64,000 bases of DNA from Ceratothoa steindachneri (GCA_963969495.1 OZ018327.1:31131175-31195174), one strand, 5' to 3'. Shown: positions 35,778-48,200, counted from the first letter of the stretch. Numbers and translations: made by a program. Notes: generated by a model not told the origin, from the letters alone.

Positions 35778-36897
35778 TATCCCCTCAGGGGAAGCCCCCC
35801 TGGGTTGTATTTCCTCTTGTGTTTTAGGTGTATCTTGTAGTTCTTTGAGTCCTTAATGATGATCCTTCCTTCTTGGTGAAACTGGTGAACTTTTTGATGG
35901 AGTTGTTTATTGTGGGCAACCCCCTTCCTCCCCTTTGCAAGATGACTTCAGTGAACATGAACAGCAGGATGGGGTGGATGAATGGTGGGTGGACCCGGGA
36001 AGGCCCCTAAGACGGATGATATGTGGCGGACTTAATGATGGGTGGTGATTGAATCAACTACCACCACCTGGGGGGTGCCACCCCGTCTGGGGTTTAGTTA
36101 TCGATGCTGCTTCCAACTTATACAGGGACGATTATATGTCCCCCTGTGGTCTTGGCCGGAAACTACCCTCAGAGATTACAGCGTACTCTTCCCCAAAGCT
36201 TTCAACATCGCCTCGTAACCGGGCGTTCTCTTCCGTAGAGTTCCACAGTGGGCTAATCCTCAAACCTGCTTTCCTCTACGTCTCCAATTATGTCTATCAA
36301 AGTGGACCGACATAGTTAGGGCGAGATTGATGAGTGGCAGTTCAGTTCACTTTGGTCTCCATGCTCCGGGGGAAGGGGGACTGCAAGGGGGCTTAGCTAG
36401 ACATGTGTCGTCAAAATGTGGCCAAGTTGGTTGGCGTTTTCAAAAAATTTTCCCTTAACTTCACCGCCTTTGCCGGCTGTGACTTCTTCTTTCCAAGTCA
36501 TTCGGAAATTAAGTGGGTGCATGTAAGGGAGGACGATAGGGTGTGTGGGTAGATAGAGAAAATAGACAAGCGTAGAAAAGAGAAAGAAGTGTGGTAGGGT
36601 GCAAAGAGATGCCTAGAGTCTGGTGATCAGACCTATCACTTGTATTATTTTTTTGGTACCGTGTATTCTTTGTTGTTACTGTAGATTTGTAATAATTATA
36701 AATAATTATTTATAGCGTTCAAGCCATTTGTCTTAACAACTTTTAGTTTAATTTTGTGTGTGTTATGCATTGCTTATATGTTAGTGTTTTGTTATTACAT
36801 TTTGGGTGCGTGCTTATTGTTGTTGGTGGGTTGTTGTCGTAGTTTTGAGTTTCTTGCCTTGTTCAGTTTACTTCTTCTTTACAGGTTTTACATCACA

Positions 36898-38400
36898 TTA
36901 TGTATAAAACGGCACTTCGTCCCCGTCAGCCACTCGGTTGACGGAGCTGGGAAATTTGGCGCGACAGTCAGCTCTTCTGTTCAGGTTAATCATTTGGGTG
37001 ATTTCATCACTCAGTTCCCGATTAACCAGATCCTGCATTTTCCGGGTCAGTCCTTCTATTACTTTGTTAATGGGAATTATCCCCGCCTCTCTGTGCATAT
37101 CTTCTTGCCGTCTTCTTTCTTGCCTGCGTTTACCCGTGATTAGGTACATGCATTTATTTTGCACTACTTGAAGTCGCCTCTTTTGTGTTTTTGAGACACA
37201 TGAGAGGGTGGAGGCGGGGTAAAGCAACGTAGATCTTACAAGGGCATTGTAGATCTTCTTCTTGTTGCTTTCACGTAGATTTCTAAATGTATATAGAGTT
37301 CTGACAGCGGCCGAGGCTCGAGAAATTCTTTCTTCGACGTGCTTCTTGTACCCGGTAGAGGTGATTTTCATACCGAGTACATTGCATTCGTTGGTGTAGG
37401 GGTATCGCGTATCCCCCACACGCACGTCTGCCCTTAGGGCGCGTCCAATAGGGACCACCTTGAATTTCTCTTGGTTTGTTATTATCTTCCACTGAGCCTC
37501 GTAGTTGTTCAGGTTCGCGATTTCCATCGCTGTCATGCAAGCTTGCCACGGCGCATTCCTCCATGGAGATACGATTATCTGGCTGAAATCATCGGCGTAC
37601 TGAATATTGAGGGAAGAGGGGTACACAGGGGCTGGGACGTCCGCGGTGTATATCGAGTAAAGGGTGGGGGACAGCCCCCCCTCCCCTGCGGGAGGCCCGC
37701 AGTGAGCGGAAACTTTGGTCCGTCCGTGCACCCTAAACTGACATACGCCGCTCTTTCTATGACATAGTCACAGAGAGTTCTTTCTTTGTTTTCACTTAGA
37801 CCCAGCCTTAAGATCTTATACTGCATGCCCCGCTGCCACACCTTATCAAACGCCTTTGATACATCCCGACAAACGATATCCACATAACTTCTGTCCCGTT
37901 TGGCTTGGGAAAGCTTTTCTGTTATGACATTGATTGCCATTTCCGTACTTCGCTTCTTTCTAAACCTGAATTGACATGGGTTGTAGAGGGAGTTTTCTTC
38001 CAGGTGAGACACCAGTCTCCCGTTGAGGATATTCTCAAAGAGCTTCCCGCCAAATTCTAGAAGTGAAATTGGGCGGTAGCTCTCTCTCAACGTTGGGTCC
38101 TTTCCATGCTTGGGCAAGAAGATCATCTTTGCCGTCTTGTAAGCATCTGGAAAGTACCCTGTATTCAGACATGCGTTAAAAATACGTCTCATTCCTTCGA
38201 TGATGTTGGTTGGTGCCTTTTCGAAGTTTACCTTCGTAAGCCCCGATTGGCCTGGGGCTTTTTGTCGGAATGAGCGGAGTGCGCCAAGGATCTCTTTTTC
38301 AGTGATCTCGGCGTCTCCGTCACGCAGTCTATCCACCTGGTGATGAGGATGCATTCGGTGTATTTCCGTGTTAAGCTAGTCTACGATGTTGTTTTCGAAC
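36898..38400 (-). pseudogene. Jockey copy 1, reverse transcriptase and C-terminal domain
   Basis: RT is open from 38354 (QVDRLRDGDAEITEKEIL, SFRQKAPGQSGLTKVNFE, LRESYRPISLLEFGGKLFEN, VCRDVSKAFDKVWQRGMQYK) to about 37640, where a frameshift occurs at the PQG motif (GLPQG). The following frame (37731-36898) carries GLSPTLYSIYTADVPAP, then SLNIQYADDFSQIIVSP with the catalytic YADD, the thumb and the Jockey C-terminal segment (RRLQVVQNKCMYLITGKRR) to a stop at 36898. Only one clear lesion separates the two halves. Confidence 0.88.
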
Positions 38401-39623
38401 TCTATATCAAAATCTTCGTTTTCTTCTCCTAATATGCTGAAGATTTTTCCCCAATAACGCCGGAGTATTACTTCTATGTTTCTCTCTTCTGTTTCAATGG
38501 ATCCATCTTCTTTCTGGATTCCTATTTTCTTCTTTTTTCCAGATGATCCTCTGAGACTTTTGACTTTCTTCCAAAAGTCTTTGGGAGATTTATCTTGATC
38601 AAGGCTCTCGATCGCATCGTCCCATTGTCTCTGTTGTTGTTCGAGGAGCAACTGGTTGAGCTCTTCCTTCATCTCTCTACTTCGTTGTAGCCAGTCAACT
38701 GATGCATTTCTGATATTTAACTAGTACATGACTCTCAATTCTCTGTAGAGTTCTTTCATGTACCCAGTCCACCTGTATGAGGAGATGGTTTTATACTGGG
38801 TTTTGGGGATGCAAGCCCTATCTGCATTCATAAGATGTTCGTTGAGGTCGTCGAGTGCCTCGTCTATCTCCTTGAGAATTGCCTCGTCCAGATTTGTTGG
38901 GTGATAGGCCTGAGGAGACCCGCGTACCGTGCCCAGTTTGCTCTACTGTAGTCTTCTCTGACTGGAGCTGGGACTTGTATAGGGTTCCTGTTGATGATAA
39001 GTAGGGTCCCTATATGATCACTACATGGTACCTGGACTGGTTCCATGTAGTAATTGAACGGCAGCTGACGATTAGCCAGACAAATGTCTGGTTTTGTGGC
39101 ACTTCTTCCTCGAGTATAGGTTGGGAAGTCCTGGCCTATTCTATGGACCATATTTCGGTCCAACATATTATCCAGGCACCTTTCATTTCCATTGAAGGTC
39201 CTGTACCCAGATTCCCGACATCTGGCATTAAGATCCCCCAATAATATGGTGGGGGTCCTTCTGCCAAATAGGCCAGAGAGAGAATGGATTGGCAAATATT
39301 CTCGTCTCGGCGGCGATGACTAGCTTTCCTATAACGAGTTCAACCTCTATTGCAAGATAGGATTCTTCCAGGTTTCTTATTGGTTTATACTTGATCCCTC
39401 TTTTGATGGCGATGGCGGCACCGTCGTACCGCTCTTGAGAGTAATTCGTGATTAACACGTCGTAGTTCCAGATCTTCATTTCGGAGCTACGAGTGTCAAT
39501 CCCATGCTGAGAAATCAAGATGACATCTGCATCAATCTCCCTGAACAAATTTCCGTAGAGAGTTCTTTTCGCTGTCCAGCCGTTGGTATTAATTTCCATG
39601 ATTCTTAGTGAGTTCCGCTCCAT
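38376..39623 (-). pseudogene. Jockey copy 1, endonuclease and linker of ORF2
   Basis: ORF2 starts at 39623 with MERNSLRIMEINTNGWTAKR. It encodes LISQHGIDTRSSEMKI and SQERYDGAAIAIKRG, shifts frame near 39240 and continues in the overlapping frame 39295-38864 (TPTILLGDLNARCRESGYRT with the GDLNA motif, GRSATKPDICLANRQLP, CSDHIGTLLIINRN). The linker 38672-38376 is acidic and Lys-rich. The endonuclease nicks target DNA for priming. It is inactive here because of the shift. Confidence 0.85.
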
Positions 39624-39635
39624 TGTGAGATGTAT

Positions 39636-40454
39636 TTATCTGTGTTTCTTCTTGGTCTTTTTGCTTTTCTTGGCCTGTGGGGCGGGTCTGTAGTGCCCAG
39701 GCTTTTCTTTCTTCGGGGGAGGACTAGGAGTCTTTGGCCGACTCTTCGTCGCTCTTGTGCGAGTGCATGAGCCCTCGTCACTATCCGAAGATGTGAATTC
39801 TTGTTCCTCATTGTCATTATTCTCGTCCTCTTCTTCGGATTCCTCCGATGTGGGAGATTCAATGACCTCTTTCAGTCCAGTGGCTTTTTCGTCGTTGTTA
39901 CTATTTCTAATAACGCTATCCTTGAATGCCCTGGAGCATTCTGGGTCATTAGGCACGATGATGGATGGCAGGTTATTAGCCTTTAATAGCGCGTTTAAAA
40001 CCCAGTTGTAGCATCCAGGTTTTACCGCATTTGCCACGTTTGCATGTGTTATGCAGATCAATATCTTTGCACTTAGGTCGTTTGTGAAGACCATCGGTGA
40101 GGCAGTTGCCATTGCTGAGGCCATCCCTTCACTTCTCTTCACAGTGCTTGCATAGGTATTATTTTTCTTCTTCTTTTCTTCATCTTCCATTTTTTTGATG
40201 ATTTTCTTTCTCTTTGGGCAGTTAAGGGCCATCGTTCGATGGGGTCCCTTACAGTTGATACACTTTTTGTCAGTGCTATTGCAGGCCTCAACGCATATAG
40301 CGATGAAACCATTTGGGATGCCTATAAGCTTGATCAGTGCAATCCTTAAATTTGAAAATAAGGATTGGCACACGGTTTTCTTCTCGGGGGTCCTTTTTCC
40401 AGCTATGGTCCGTAGGGGGACCCTCTTAGGGAGGGCCTCCATCGTCGTGGGCAT
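39636..40454 (-). CDS. Jockey copy 1, ORF1 with an internal deletion
   Basis: The frame is open from far upstream (40934), but its first 160 codons are 5' UTR. The start MPTTMEALPKRVPLRTIAGK at 40454 is chosen because it aligns with MEPNGTTNIPLRTISSSVRL of copy 2. After GIPNGFIAICVEACN the sequence jumps to CINCKGPHRTMALNC, the counterpart of only the third zinc knuckle of copy 2. About 160 residues, including two knuckles, are missing without loss of frame. The tail is acidic and Ser-rich, then basic. The stop is 12 bp before the ORF2 start. Confidence 0.72.
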   Translation of the reverse strand: MPTTMEALPKRVPLRTIAGKRTPEKKTVCQSLFSNLRIALIKLIGIPNGFIAICVEACNSTDKKCINCKGPHRTMALNCPKRKKIIKKMEDEEKKKKNNTYASTVKRSEGMASAMATASPMVFTNDLSAKILICITHANVANAVKPGCYNWVLNALLKANNLPSIIVPNDPECSRAFKDSVIRNSNNDEKATGLKEVIESPTSEESEEEDENNDNEEQEFTSSDSDEGSCTRTRATKSRPKTPSPPPKKEKPGHYRPAPQAKKSKKTKKKHR

Positions 40455-41170
40455 CTTCTTTCTTGCTGTTCTTTTCTTCATCTGTAAAAAATGTGTAATT
40501 ATTATGTTATGGGTGAAAAAAGTGATGTCAGTAGTGGTAAAGGAGGTAGAGTCAAGGGTTGGACTTGATTCGATATGAGAAGAGCGCTCCCGTCCAGTTT
40601 CCTGTTGTTTTCCCGCTCGGATGGTGCCGGGATGATAGGTGATGATGAATGGGGGATGGTTCTCGAGTGGGGACCTCAGAGGGTTGAGCTTGGTGGACTT
40701 AATGCATAGCGGCCGAATCAAACGACCGCTAAGTTTTTGCCAACCCTCACGGGTACGTACGCCAAAACTGCATCCAACTACATAGAGACGGGAGTATTTC
40801 CCTCTATGATTCTGGCCGGGTCCCCCGGGCGATGAGGATTTCTCCTCCGTCCGGGACTCGCAGTTTTGCCCCAGATTCGAGAAAATTTCTGACTTGTGCT
40901 TCTGCTGTGGGATAGGCCTCAAACCAGTTTCCACGCAAGCCCTTAATTATGTCAGTCCAAGCGGCCGACATAGTTAAGACGAAATTAATGAAGGGCAGTC
41001 ATCCGAGCAGGTTCCCACGCAGGGCGGTGGACGGGAGCAATGAGGTGTTTAGGCCATCATTTTACTTCATCACTCGCAACGAAAAGATTGAATGAAAATC
41101 TTTGCAGATCAACTGGAATCCTAATGACTCCCAGGACAATCGCGTTCTTAGATGGCGAGGCTCAAAAGTC

Positions 41171-41554
41171 TGTAGTTGTTAAGCACGCGTGAAATAACAA
41201 CGCTCTTCAGAAGGTAGTAAGGCAATGCTACGCAGTCGAATATTCGCCCAGCTTCGGAAAACAGACTTCGGCCGTGTTTGTGTGTAAACGATTGAAGCGT
41301 TAGTAACATTTTAATCTATCCTAGTGCCTGATTAGTTGGAATGTTATAGAGTTAAGTTTAGATGAAATTACTATTTGTTTTAATAAGAAAAATTATATTC
41401 CTTGTTCACCATTTTAAAAGCTTATTCCGGCTATAATATACAGGAATAAAGAATCCAGATATAAATATATATTTTCCTTCACCCCGTAAGGAAGCTGACG
41501 ATCACTTAACCCAGCCTGCAAAACTAGAGTACCATAACTGACTCTAACCCTACA
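41171..41554 (+). repeat. 5' LTR of a Ty3/gypsy-type retrotransposon
   Basis: It begins TGTAGTTGTTAAGC and ends CCTACA, so the ends are the short inverted pair TGTAG/CTACA. A polyadenylation-type AATAAA lies at about 41444. It is followed two bases later by TGGTGACCCG, a typical primer-binding site, and then by a gag start. No second LTR was found in the window. Confidence 0.72.
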
Positions 41555-41556
41555 AC

Positions 41557-41574
41557 TGGTGACCCGTCTTCGTC
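41557..41574 (+). other. primer-binding site of the gypsy element
   Basis: TGGTGACCCGTCTTCGTC lies two bases after the LTR end and begins with TGG, complementary to the CCA end of a tRNA. The primer tRNA was not identified. Confidence 0.65.
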
Positions 41575-41601
41575 GAACAATATAAGTGATCATTCTACAA
41601 A

Positions 41602-41832
41602 ATGGATTCGCTAGGTGACGCATCAAGACTTCAACAAGCTGCTCAATTTCACCCACACCAAGAAGTGGAACTCGCGAACGCGATCTCTATCAGACCTCCT
41701 GTTTTTAATGAAGCAGCAGTCGCAGGATGGTTTAAAATTGTGGAGGCGCAATTTCACATTTCGAGGATACGTGAGGAAACGAAATTTTACCATGTCGCTT
41801 ATTTGGCAGATATCGGAAATAAGCGGTGGACG
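41602..41832 (+). pseudogene. Ty3/gypsy gag, N-terminal fragment
   Basis: The frame starts MDSLGDASRLQQAAQFHPHQ. It encodes ISIRPPVFNEAAVAGWFKIV, then EAQFHISRIREETKFYHVAY, the capsid N-terminal motif (PPF...W F..VEAQF..S.I..E.TKF) of many arthropod gypsy elements, up to LADIGNK. Beyond about 41832 the similarity stops abruptly and the frame runs into unrelated Gly/Arg-rich sequence. Zinc knuckle, protease, RT and integrase are all absent, so only the 5' end of the element survives. Confidence 0.75.
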
Positions 41833-42465
41833 TCTAGGGAGCGCGTTTCCAGGTAGTCGATTAGGTTTGAAAGTGGGTAGGGAGAGGTTGGGAAGGACGA
41901 GATTGAATTTAGGGAAGGCAGGACGGACCACGGGGATATTGAGTTCGCTGGGCGTGGAAGGTGGTAAGATGCTTGGGTCGCGTTTTCAGGGGATGCGGGA
42001 CATTGGTAGTAGGGGTTAGTGAGTAATCCATATTTGTTGCCAGGTCATTTACCGTTTTATTATTTTCACCCGTACAATATTGACTATTAAAAAAAAAGGA
42101 AGATCCTAGATATGTCGGTACTCTTACACAGCACTCGCCTCCTAAGGCGCTTGACCCGATGTAAGTGGACCACCTACCAGAATCAAGCATTTGCACTCCA
42201 GCGTTTTATAAAGACCCAAACAGGACTGTCGCCTAACCACCCGACAAGGTGCGGACTGTTTACAGCGACATTCCCACTGCGAGCCCAAGATGGTCACAAG
42301 CCCTCATACTGACCAGTTAGAGGAAAGAAAAATATAGAAGCAATGTGAAAAAGAGGTAGGAAAAAATAGATAAGTAAAAAATGGGGAGAGGGTAAAGCAT
42401 AATAAAAGTCCTGTTGGTTACAGGCAAGCTTAGTAACCCGGGAACCTGTTCACGAAAGACCAAAA
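41833..42465. other. no gene recognised
   Basis: The open frames here are short and lack domains. Nothing is assignable between the gag fragment and the next non-LTR piece. Confidence 0.3.
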
Positions 42466-42469
42466 CTGA

Positions 42470-42790
42470 GGGGGGTGGCTTTAGGGTACATGGCAAAGAA
42501 GAGGGAGACGAATGGCGGGAGTTTAAAGTTGCGTCCTAACTTTTCCTATGAGCTTGGTCATTTTCTGCCCTCTCCAAATCGGATACACTGACGGGGCGCA
42601 GCGCCCCCCCTGAACTTTCCACCGAACACCGTTTGCTACCCTAGACTTTCAACCCCTTGGTTGAATGTCCTAGTCTAGGGAAGATTCATGTGTGGTACCT
42701 GTTTCGCTACCGCTTGTCCCTGGATACCAGATTGTAGTGTGATGAGTTTCGGGGAGAGGTGGGGCTCTTGTTTAGTATATTTTTTCTAAT
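42470..42790 (+). mobile_element. 5'-truncated fragment of the RNase H-type non-LTR family
   Basis: gtacatggcaaagaagagggagacg...tttaaagttgcgtcc matches 8705-8765 and 24010-24070. The following decayed ORF2 tail (gactttcaaccccttggttgaatgtcctagtct) matches the region coding for TVRHILVECLSL at 8925. The family's terminal 3' block is not present. Confidence 0.62.
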
Positions 42791-42799
42791 TTTTAACTG

Positions 42800-44720
42800 C
42801 ACACTTGGGTAATTGAGGCGTGGGTCACCCCTTGGACACACAAGGGAGTTCGTGGTTTCTTCTTTTTAAAGTAGTTGTCGCTGAGACCCTAATTACGCGA
42901 TACCTATCCAGGTACCAAGGCAATCAGGCTCTCGACCGCTTCTCCTTGGGGCAGGCCCTTTCGTTCCATATTGTGATGTTTTGGGACGAGCCCCCCTCCC
43001 CCCTCCCCCCCTCCTCAGCAGCTGAGGGGTGGAGAAGGGTACACTCGCTACCCACCATAAGGGCATTATATAAAACCCCAAAACATTTTCGCCCCTTTGC
43101 ATAGAGATCTCACCTAACAAACCTGTCAGGTGACCTCGTTAGTAATCGCTTCTTAGTTTTAAGTAATGATAACGTTAGAGGATAATGTTTATTAATAAAT
43201 AATGGATGGATGAATAATGCTGAGGCCAAAGTTGTTTATCACAATGTTTTAGATGATGGAAGATTTCATTAAAATGTAGGGATTTACTAAATATTAATGG
43301 TATAAATTACTTGGGAAAATAAACTCTCCTTAGAACTGTAATTTGAACTACGAGATTTGGTGAAAAAAAATCGCATTGTGTCCAATTAGCCATTAAAATG
43401 AAAACTTTAAATATTTGGTTAACTTTGCGCGTCCTTTTGAAAATTATTTACCACTCGCAAACAAATTTGTTTAAGAGTAAAATTATGAAGCCATGATCCC
43501 ACAGTCCCGCATAATTAAGGGAAATCACAGATCCTGGGTCGAAAGTCAACATGCAAAAACCCCGAGTAAAATCCTGGTTATAGTGACTAAAACACCAACA
43601 AATAAATATACCAGGACCGTCTATAAGTGAGAGAATTCATTTCTTTCAAGGACTCGACCCTTGTAAGTCAAAAAATAAAGTCAGAACATACATTACCAGG
43701 CGAGTAGGAATATCGTAATTAAGATTATCAATGGTTTATTGCTCTAAGGTCTACTGATTCACCTGGAATCGATAAGGGTCGCAACAGCAGGCAATAATTA
43801 CGACCGGAGATTGGCTTCGCTGTTGATGGGCGCACATACCGACAGTCGGGTTTCCCTTACACCTAATAAGCTCACTTGAACGTGATATAAGAGCCATTTC
43901 TTTTTGTCTTTAACAATTATCATCGAGATATTTCAAATCGATGAAAATAATACTAATTAAGGATTTCTTATAAAGGAATAATCCTTGGAAACGAATCACG
44001 CACGCTAGGCCATGAAGACAGACATAGTGAGCGGAAGAGCCCGCCAGCTTTAAACAAGGAGGAGATGGCAGGAAACCAACTTTCTCTTTCAAAGATGGAG
44101 CAATCTATGTGTTCAGACACGGCTCCAGTGTGACACGCTATCTGCTCTAAGAAATCCTTTACCATACACGAGAAAGACAAAGCAGAGTTAACGCACTTAG
44201 CGCATACCTGCTTTCAGATCCAATCAAATCGATGCAAAGAGGACCAATCACCACATATTCACGAAAAGAACCATTCACTTGAGACTAAATCCTACCTCTA
44301 GTAGGACGGTTTGGTATACACAGCTCCAAATGGCCTCAGACGCTTTTTTTTCAAATTTGGGGACAAACCCCCTTCTTGAGCCGAGGACGCATTAATACAC
44401 ATTAGGAGAAGAGATTCCTATTAATACAGGGAAGCGAACCTAATGGATAAAGCAGCTTTAAATTGGCTAAAAACGTGACCAAGCGTCGCGTAGGCGGCAT
44501 TATGGACTAGTTCGTGAGCTACGATCACTCAAATCTAGATCTGCATAACAGCTATTGTGTGCAAGGCTTTAAGGATCTACTTGCAGTAGTTTGGAGTCTA
44601 GCCCGTAATCTACTAATTATTTTGTGCCTAGAATATCACTATTTGATGAATTGTCTAATGAAAGAACTATTTTTGATACACCCTGTTAAGACTCGCAACT
44701 GCGTCTATCACTAATTTGAA
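42800..44720. other. no gene recognised
   Basis: About 1.9 kb without a recognisable domain, tRNA or repeat structure apart from a C-rich run at 42990-43010. Confidence 0.35.
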
Positions 44721-44724
44721 GACT

Positions 44725-44845
44725 TGATTAATAGAGATTACTATGAAAAGATGGGGTCACTGAAAAATAATTTGAAAGGTTCTGAAACGCCTCTTTCTCC
44801 AACCACAAACAAACGCCGGGCTTCAGAACTGAATGGCTGTCCAAA
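44725..44845 (+). mobile_element. Tc1-like fossil fragment
   Basis: gagattactatgaaaagatgg, ttctgaaacgcctctttctcc and gcttcagaactgaatgg recur with few changes at 48143-48252, inside the longer Tc1 fossil. It is a short dispersed piece of the same element family. Confidence 0.65.
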
Positions 44846-44981
44846 GTGAACGCGATACCGACAGACTACGTAAACCGGGTAATGCCACAAGATTCGTCAA
44901 GTAAGAATGAAAAGCGCAGTGGGTCGGCGCGAAGAGACGGCCCAAACAACTACTTGCATGAAACTACTTGGGGGCGATGAG

Positions 44982-44987
44982 TTTATT
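44982..44987 (-). other. candidate polyadenylation signal of the CLIP gene
   Basis: AATAAA on the minus strand, about 205 bp downstream of the CLIP stop codon at 45190. The position is plausible for a short 3' UTR; it is unconfirmed. Confidence 0.45.
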
Positions 44988-45189
44988 GCACCATTATACA
45001 GCGCGATGCGAACGACATTGGGGGGAGAAGGGTTGCCGGTGGGGGTGTTGAAATGGAAAATGGTAAGGGCAGCTACGCGAAGAACTTCGCCGGCACAGTC
45101 CTCAGGGCGTGGTTCAACGAGGACAAATGCTACGCAGTACGCACCACAGCGTTTCATACTTGAGCCAAATGGGAGGATTCTCGCCAAGT

Positions 45190-45236
45190 TTAGAAGGTCT
45201 CATCGGTGGGGCATTCGCCGTCTTCGTGACCAAACA
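45190..45236 (-). CDS. CLIP1: CLIP terminal exon (second half of zinc knuckle 2, DETF end)
   Basis: Only 47 bp are coding: the last two bases of a Met codon, then FGHEDGECPTDETF and TAA. The acceptor is gaatttcag. Joined to YCDTCE of the previous exon it completes CDTCEMFGHEDGEC (C-x2-C-x4-H-x4-C). The C-terminal ETF resembles the EEY/F-type tail that CAP-Gly domains recognise. The intron before it is 4.6 kb and full of transposons. Confidence 0.9.
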
Positions 45237-48200
45237 CTGAAATTCATCGCTATTAGAAAGGGTCATGAGAGGGTTTGGAAGGGGGAATGAGGCACTAAGG
45301 ATATATGGAAGATGTACTCGTTATACCACCGATTCATACAGTCCCAGTGGGGAAGAGACGCACTCGATCACCATCTCGAGACTAACCCTACCAGAGGCTT
45401 AACTTTGCTAATGATGAAAGGTTTTTAAACAACTAGAGAAGTATCCCCTTCCATTGTGTTGTGTGAAGAGTGATGTGAGGCGTGCGTTTAGGAAAAAGAT
45501 GGCTGGAGTGGTTTGAAAATGTAAGGGGGGGGGGAGACCAAGGTACTGTGATGATGCCAAGGCCGTGATTATTATTTTTTTATGGATGTGTACGAGGGGC
45601 GGTCAATAAGTTTTGCAATTCGGGTATAAGGAAACGAGATATGAGGAAAAGGGTTTTATTATTTTTCAATATAACTACCCTCGACTTCAATGCACTTGCG
45701 CCACTTTTCCCTGAGGCTTCGAATTACCGAAAACCAGAAATCTCCCGACTGCTGTTCAATCCACTCCTGGACGGTGAGCTGGACATCTTCATCGTCCCCA
45801 AACCGGCGTCCACGCAGTGCAGCCTTGAGCTGGCGGAATAAAAAGTAGTCGCTAGGTGATCCCAGTGATGGACCCACGTTTCATCACCTGTCACTATGCG
45901 TGACTCGAATCCCGCCGGGTCTTGGTTGTAAAGGAGCAGCAGTTCCTCCGAACTTTGACGACGTTGAAGTCGATCATGGAGCGTTAGGTTTCTAGGGACC
46001 CAACGGGCAGAGACCTTGGTCATGGCCAAATTGTCGTGGATGATGTTGATAACACTTCCATGTGATATTCCAAGTTCTCGCTCGATTTCTTCGACCTTCA
46101 CCCGTCGATTTTCGAGGATCATCCTCTCTACACCGGCCACATTGTCCTCGTTGGTCACGTCTGACGGGGGTCATCTTCAAGGGACTCACGACCATGGCGG
46201 AACTCCCTATTCCAGCGAGAAATGGTTGCATAGGAAGGGGTGGTGTCGGTGTACACTGCAACCATGCGTTCATGCATCTCTTTTGCATTCTTGCCTTCCT
46301 TGGTTAAAAATTTAATCACAGCGCGGTGCTCAACCTTGTCCATTGTTGAAAAATTTGTGACTGACGATCTGCGATCAGCTACTGCTTCTTAAATAGACGA
46401 GGCAGGAGCGTGCGGTTGCAGGTCCTGACTTGTCATAACTTGTTCTAACACCCCCACAAACAGCCATCCCCCTTCCTCTGTTTTGCCCTACCGATTCGCA
46501 AAACTTATTGACCGCCCCTCGTATTTGAGTGTCAATTGACGCATATGCGTCCTACCCGTCGAGGTTTTTCAGTGACAAGGTGTCGGGAAAGGATGTGTGT
46601 GTGGGGGGGAGGGAAGAAGCGTCGACGAGGGATGGAGTACAAGGAGCACTTAACGAGCACGTGAGGTACTACGACAGGTGGTGCAGGTGTGAGGGAGATC
46701 GCGGCACATTAGGTATTCGCGAGCTAGTCTGATGTAACCCGGGCGTAGGCGGGGCAGCACCACCTATTTATGGCTGGAGAGGTGGATGTATGAAATCCCA
46801 TAACCGAGGTGGAACGGGAACTGGGCCACCGAAAAACTTGGTCAGTTGCTTCAAAGCCAGGCACCCAAACGTAGGAGGTCACCCAGCAGGAGACATTGAG
46901 GTCAAAAGTTCATACAAGAGCAATCGGGATCTCTCGGATCAGAAGTGTGATGCGAGTCGCGGGACACTACAGAAATCGTGCTTCGGGAATCCATAAACAG
47001 CAGGGATTCGGTAGGAGGAGCCAGAGAGTAGGGAGGGCCTCCAGGATGGATTACAGCTCTGCCGTACACGAGAAGCACCTGGGGGGAGGGGGGGGAGGCG
47101 CAAGGAACAGGGTGGAAGCAACGTCGTCACCACAAGGGTAACACACGACCTATCGAGTAAACGTGAACCATCAGTGAAGATAGCTGGGCCACGAGAATGG
47201 GTGGAAGCATGAGGGAAGAACTCTCGCCAGTTTCAGAGACTTGCCTCCTTCTAAGGGATTGTTACAGATGATGGGGGACATCATCCAAGGAGGAACCGCC
47301 CTGAAGGAGATGATTAATTGATGGTAGGAACAGGGAATCGAAGGCCAGAAGAGTAGGGCTATTGGCCTAGAGCTACCAATGGCCTTCAGTGGGGGGTCCA
47401 ATAAACATGAGCGAAGAAACTGGGTATCTGAGGAAAGCGGATGAAGGTCTTTGCAGACAGGAATGCGCGAAAGTCCGAAAGGGAAGAAACGTTGGTATGG
47501 TTCACGGAGGATAGCTACTGGCGAGGATAAGCACCTGTAACCATTCGAAGACCCTGGTTCAAAAGTGGATCAAGGCGGTCGAGGATGGTGAGGAGTTTTA
47601 CACCCAACAGCGAAACTCCAGTTTGGAGTGGACCCAAGACCCTTTAGAAGTGAAGTGAGGCGGTCGCGCCAAATCTACTGTAGGAGGGATGACTTATAAG
47701 GTTACGAGTGGACTGGGTGGTGGCAAGAACGCGATGCGACTCTTCCATGAGAGCTTCTCATCGAAGATGGGGTCTAGAAACCTCACGGATTGTTTCTTTT
47801 CAGTTTAATATTTTAATTATTAAAAAGAGTCTAGGAAGCAAAATTCCTTGGAAATTTCAGATTTTCAAAGGACAGATTGTTGGTCAATCTGAGGATGGAC
47901 AAATTGCTAGGAATACTGGAATACTCTTTCCGTTACCATCTTTACACTTCAATTTAAATAAAAGGGTAAAAATCACAAGAATCATGGTCGTCCTGGGCTT
48001 TCAGAACAGATGTCTTCGTGCTGTCTGAAGATCCAATGAGAACAACCTTCGGTTAAAAGCTTTTGAACTGGCAGAAAGATTCCGAATCAACCCAAGAACA
48101 GCAGTAAATTACTTGCTGCATTTCCATAAACTGCATGAAATTACTATGAAAAGGTGGAGTCACTGAAAAATAGATTTGAAAGGTTCTGAAACGCCTCTAT

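Larger units (their letters stand above)
36430..41010 (-). mobile_element. Jockey-type non-LTR retrotransposon, copy 1
   Basis: This copy has the same orientation and order as copy 2 and directly precedes it head to tail. It consists of 5' UTR (41010-40455), ORF1 (40454-39636), ORF2 (39623-36898) and a 3' UTR to about 36430 that shares cctttgccggctgtgac, ccaagtcattcgg and gcgttcaagcc with copy 2. The proteins of the two copies are clearly homologous but well diverged (for example NGWTAKRTLYGNLFREIDAD against NGWEGKAMAYGNIFHVLDPD), so they are different subfamilies and not a recent duplication. Confidence 0.84.

Noticed and set aside
44907..45290. 127-codon plus-strand frame over the CLIP 3' end
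   Set aside because: It is antisense to the terminal CLIP exon and its 3' UTR and has no recognisable domain.
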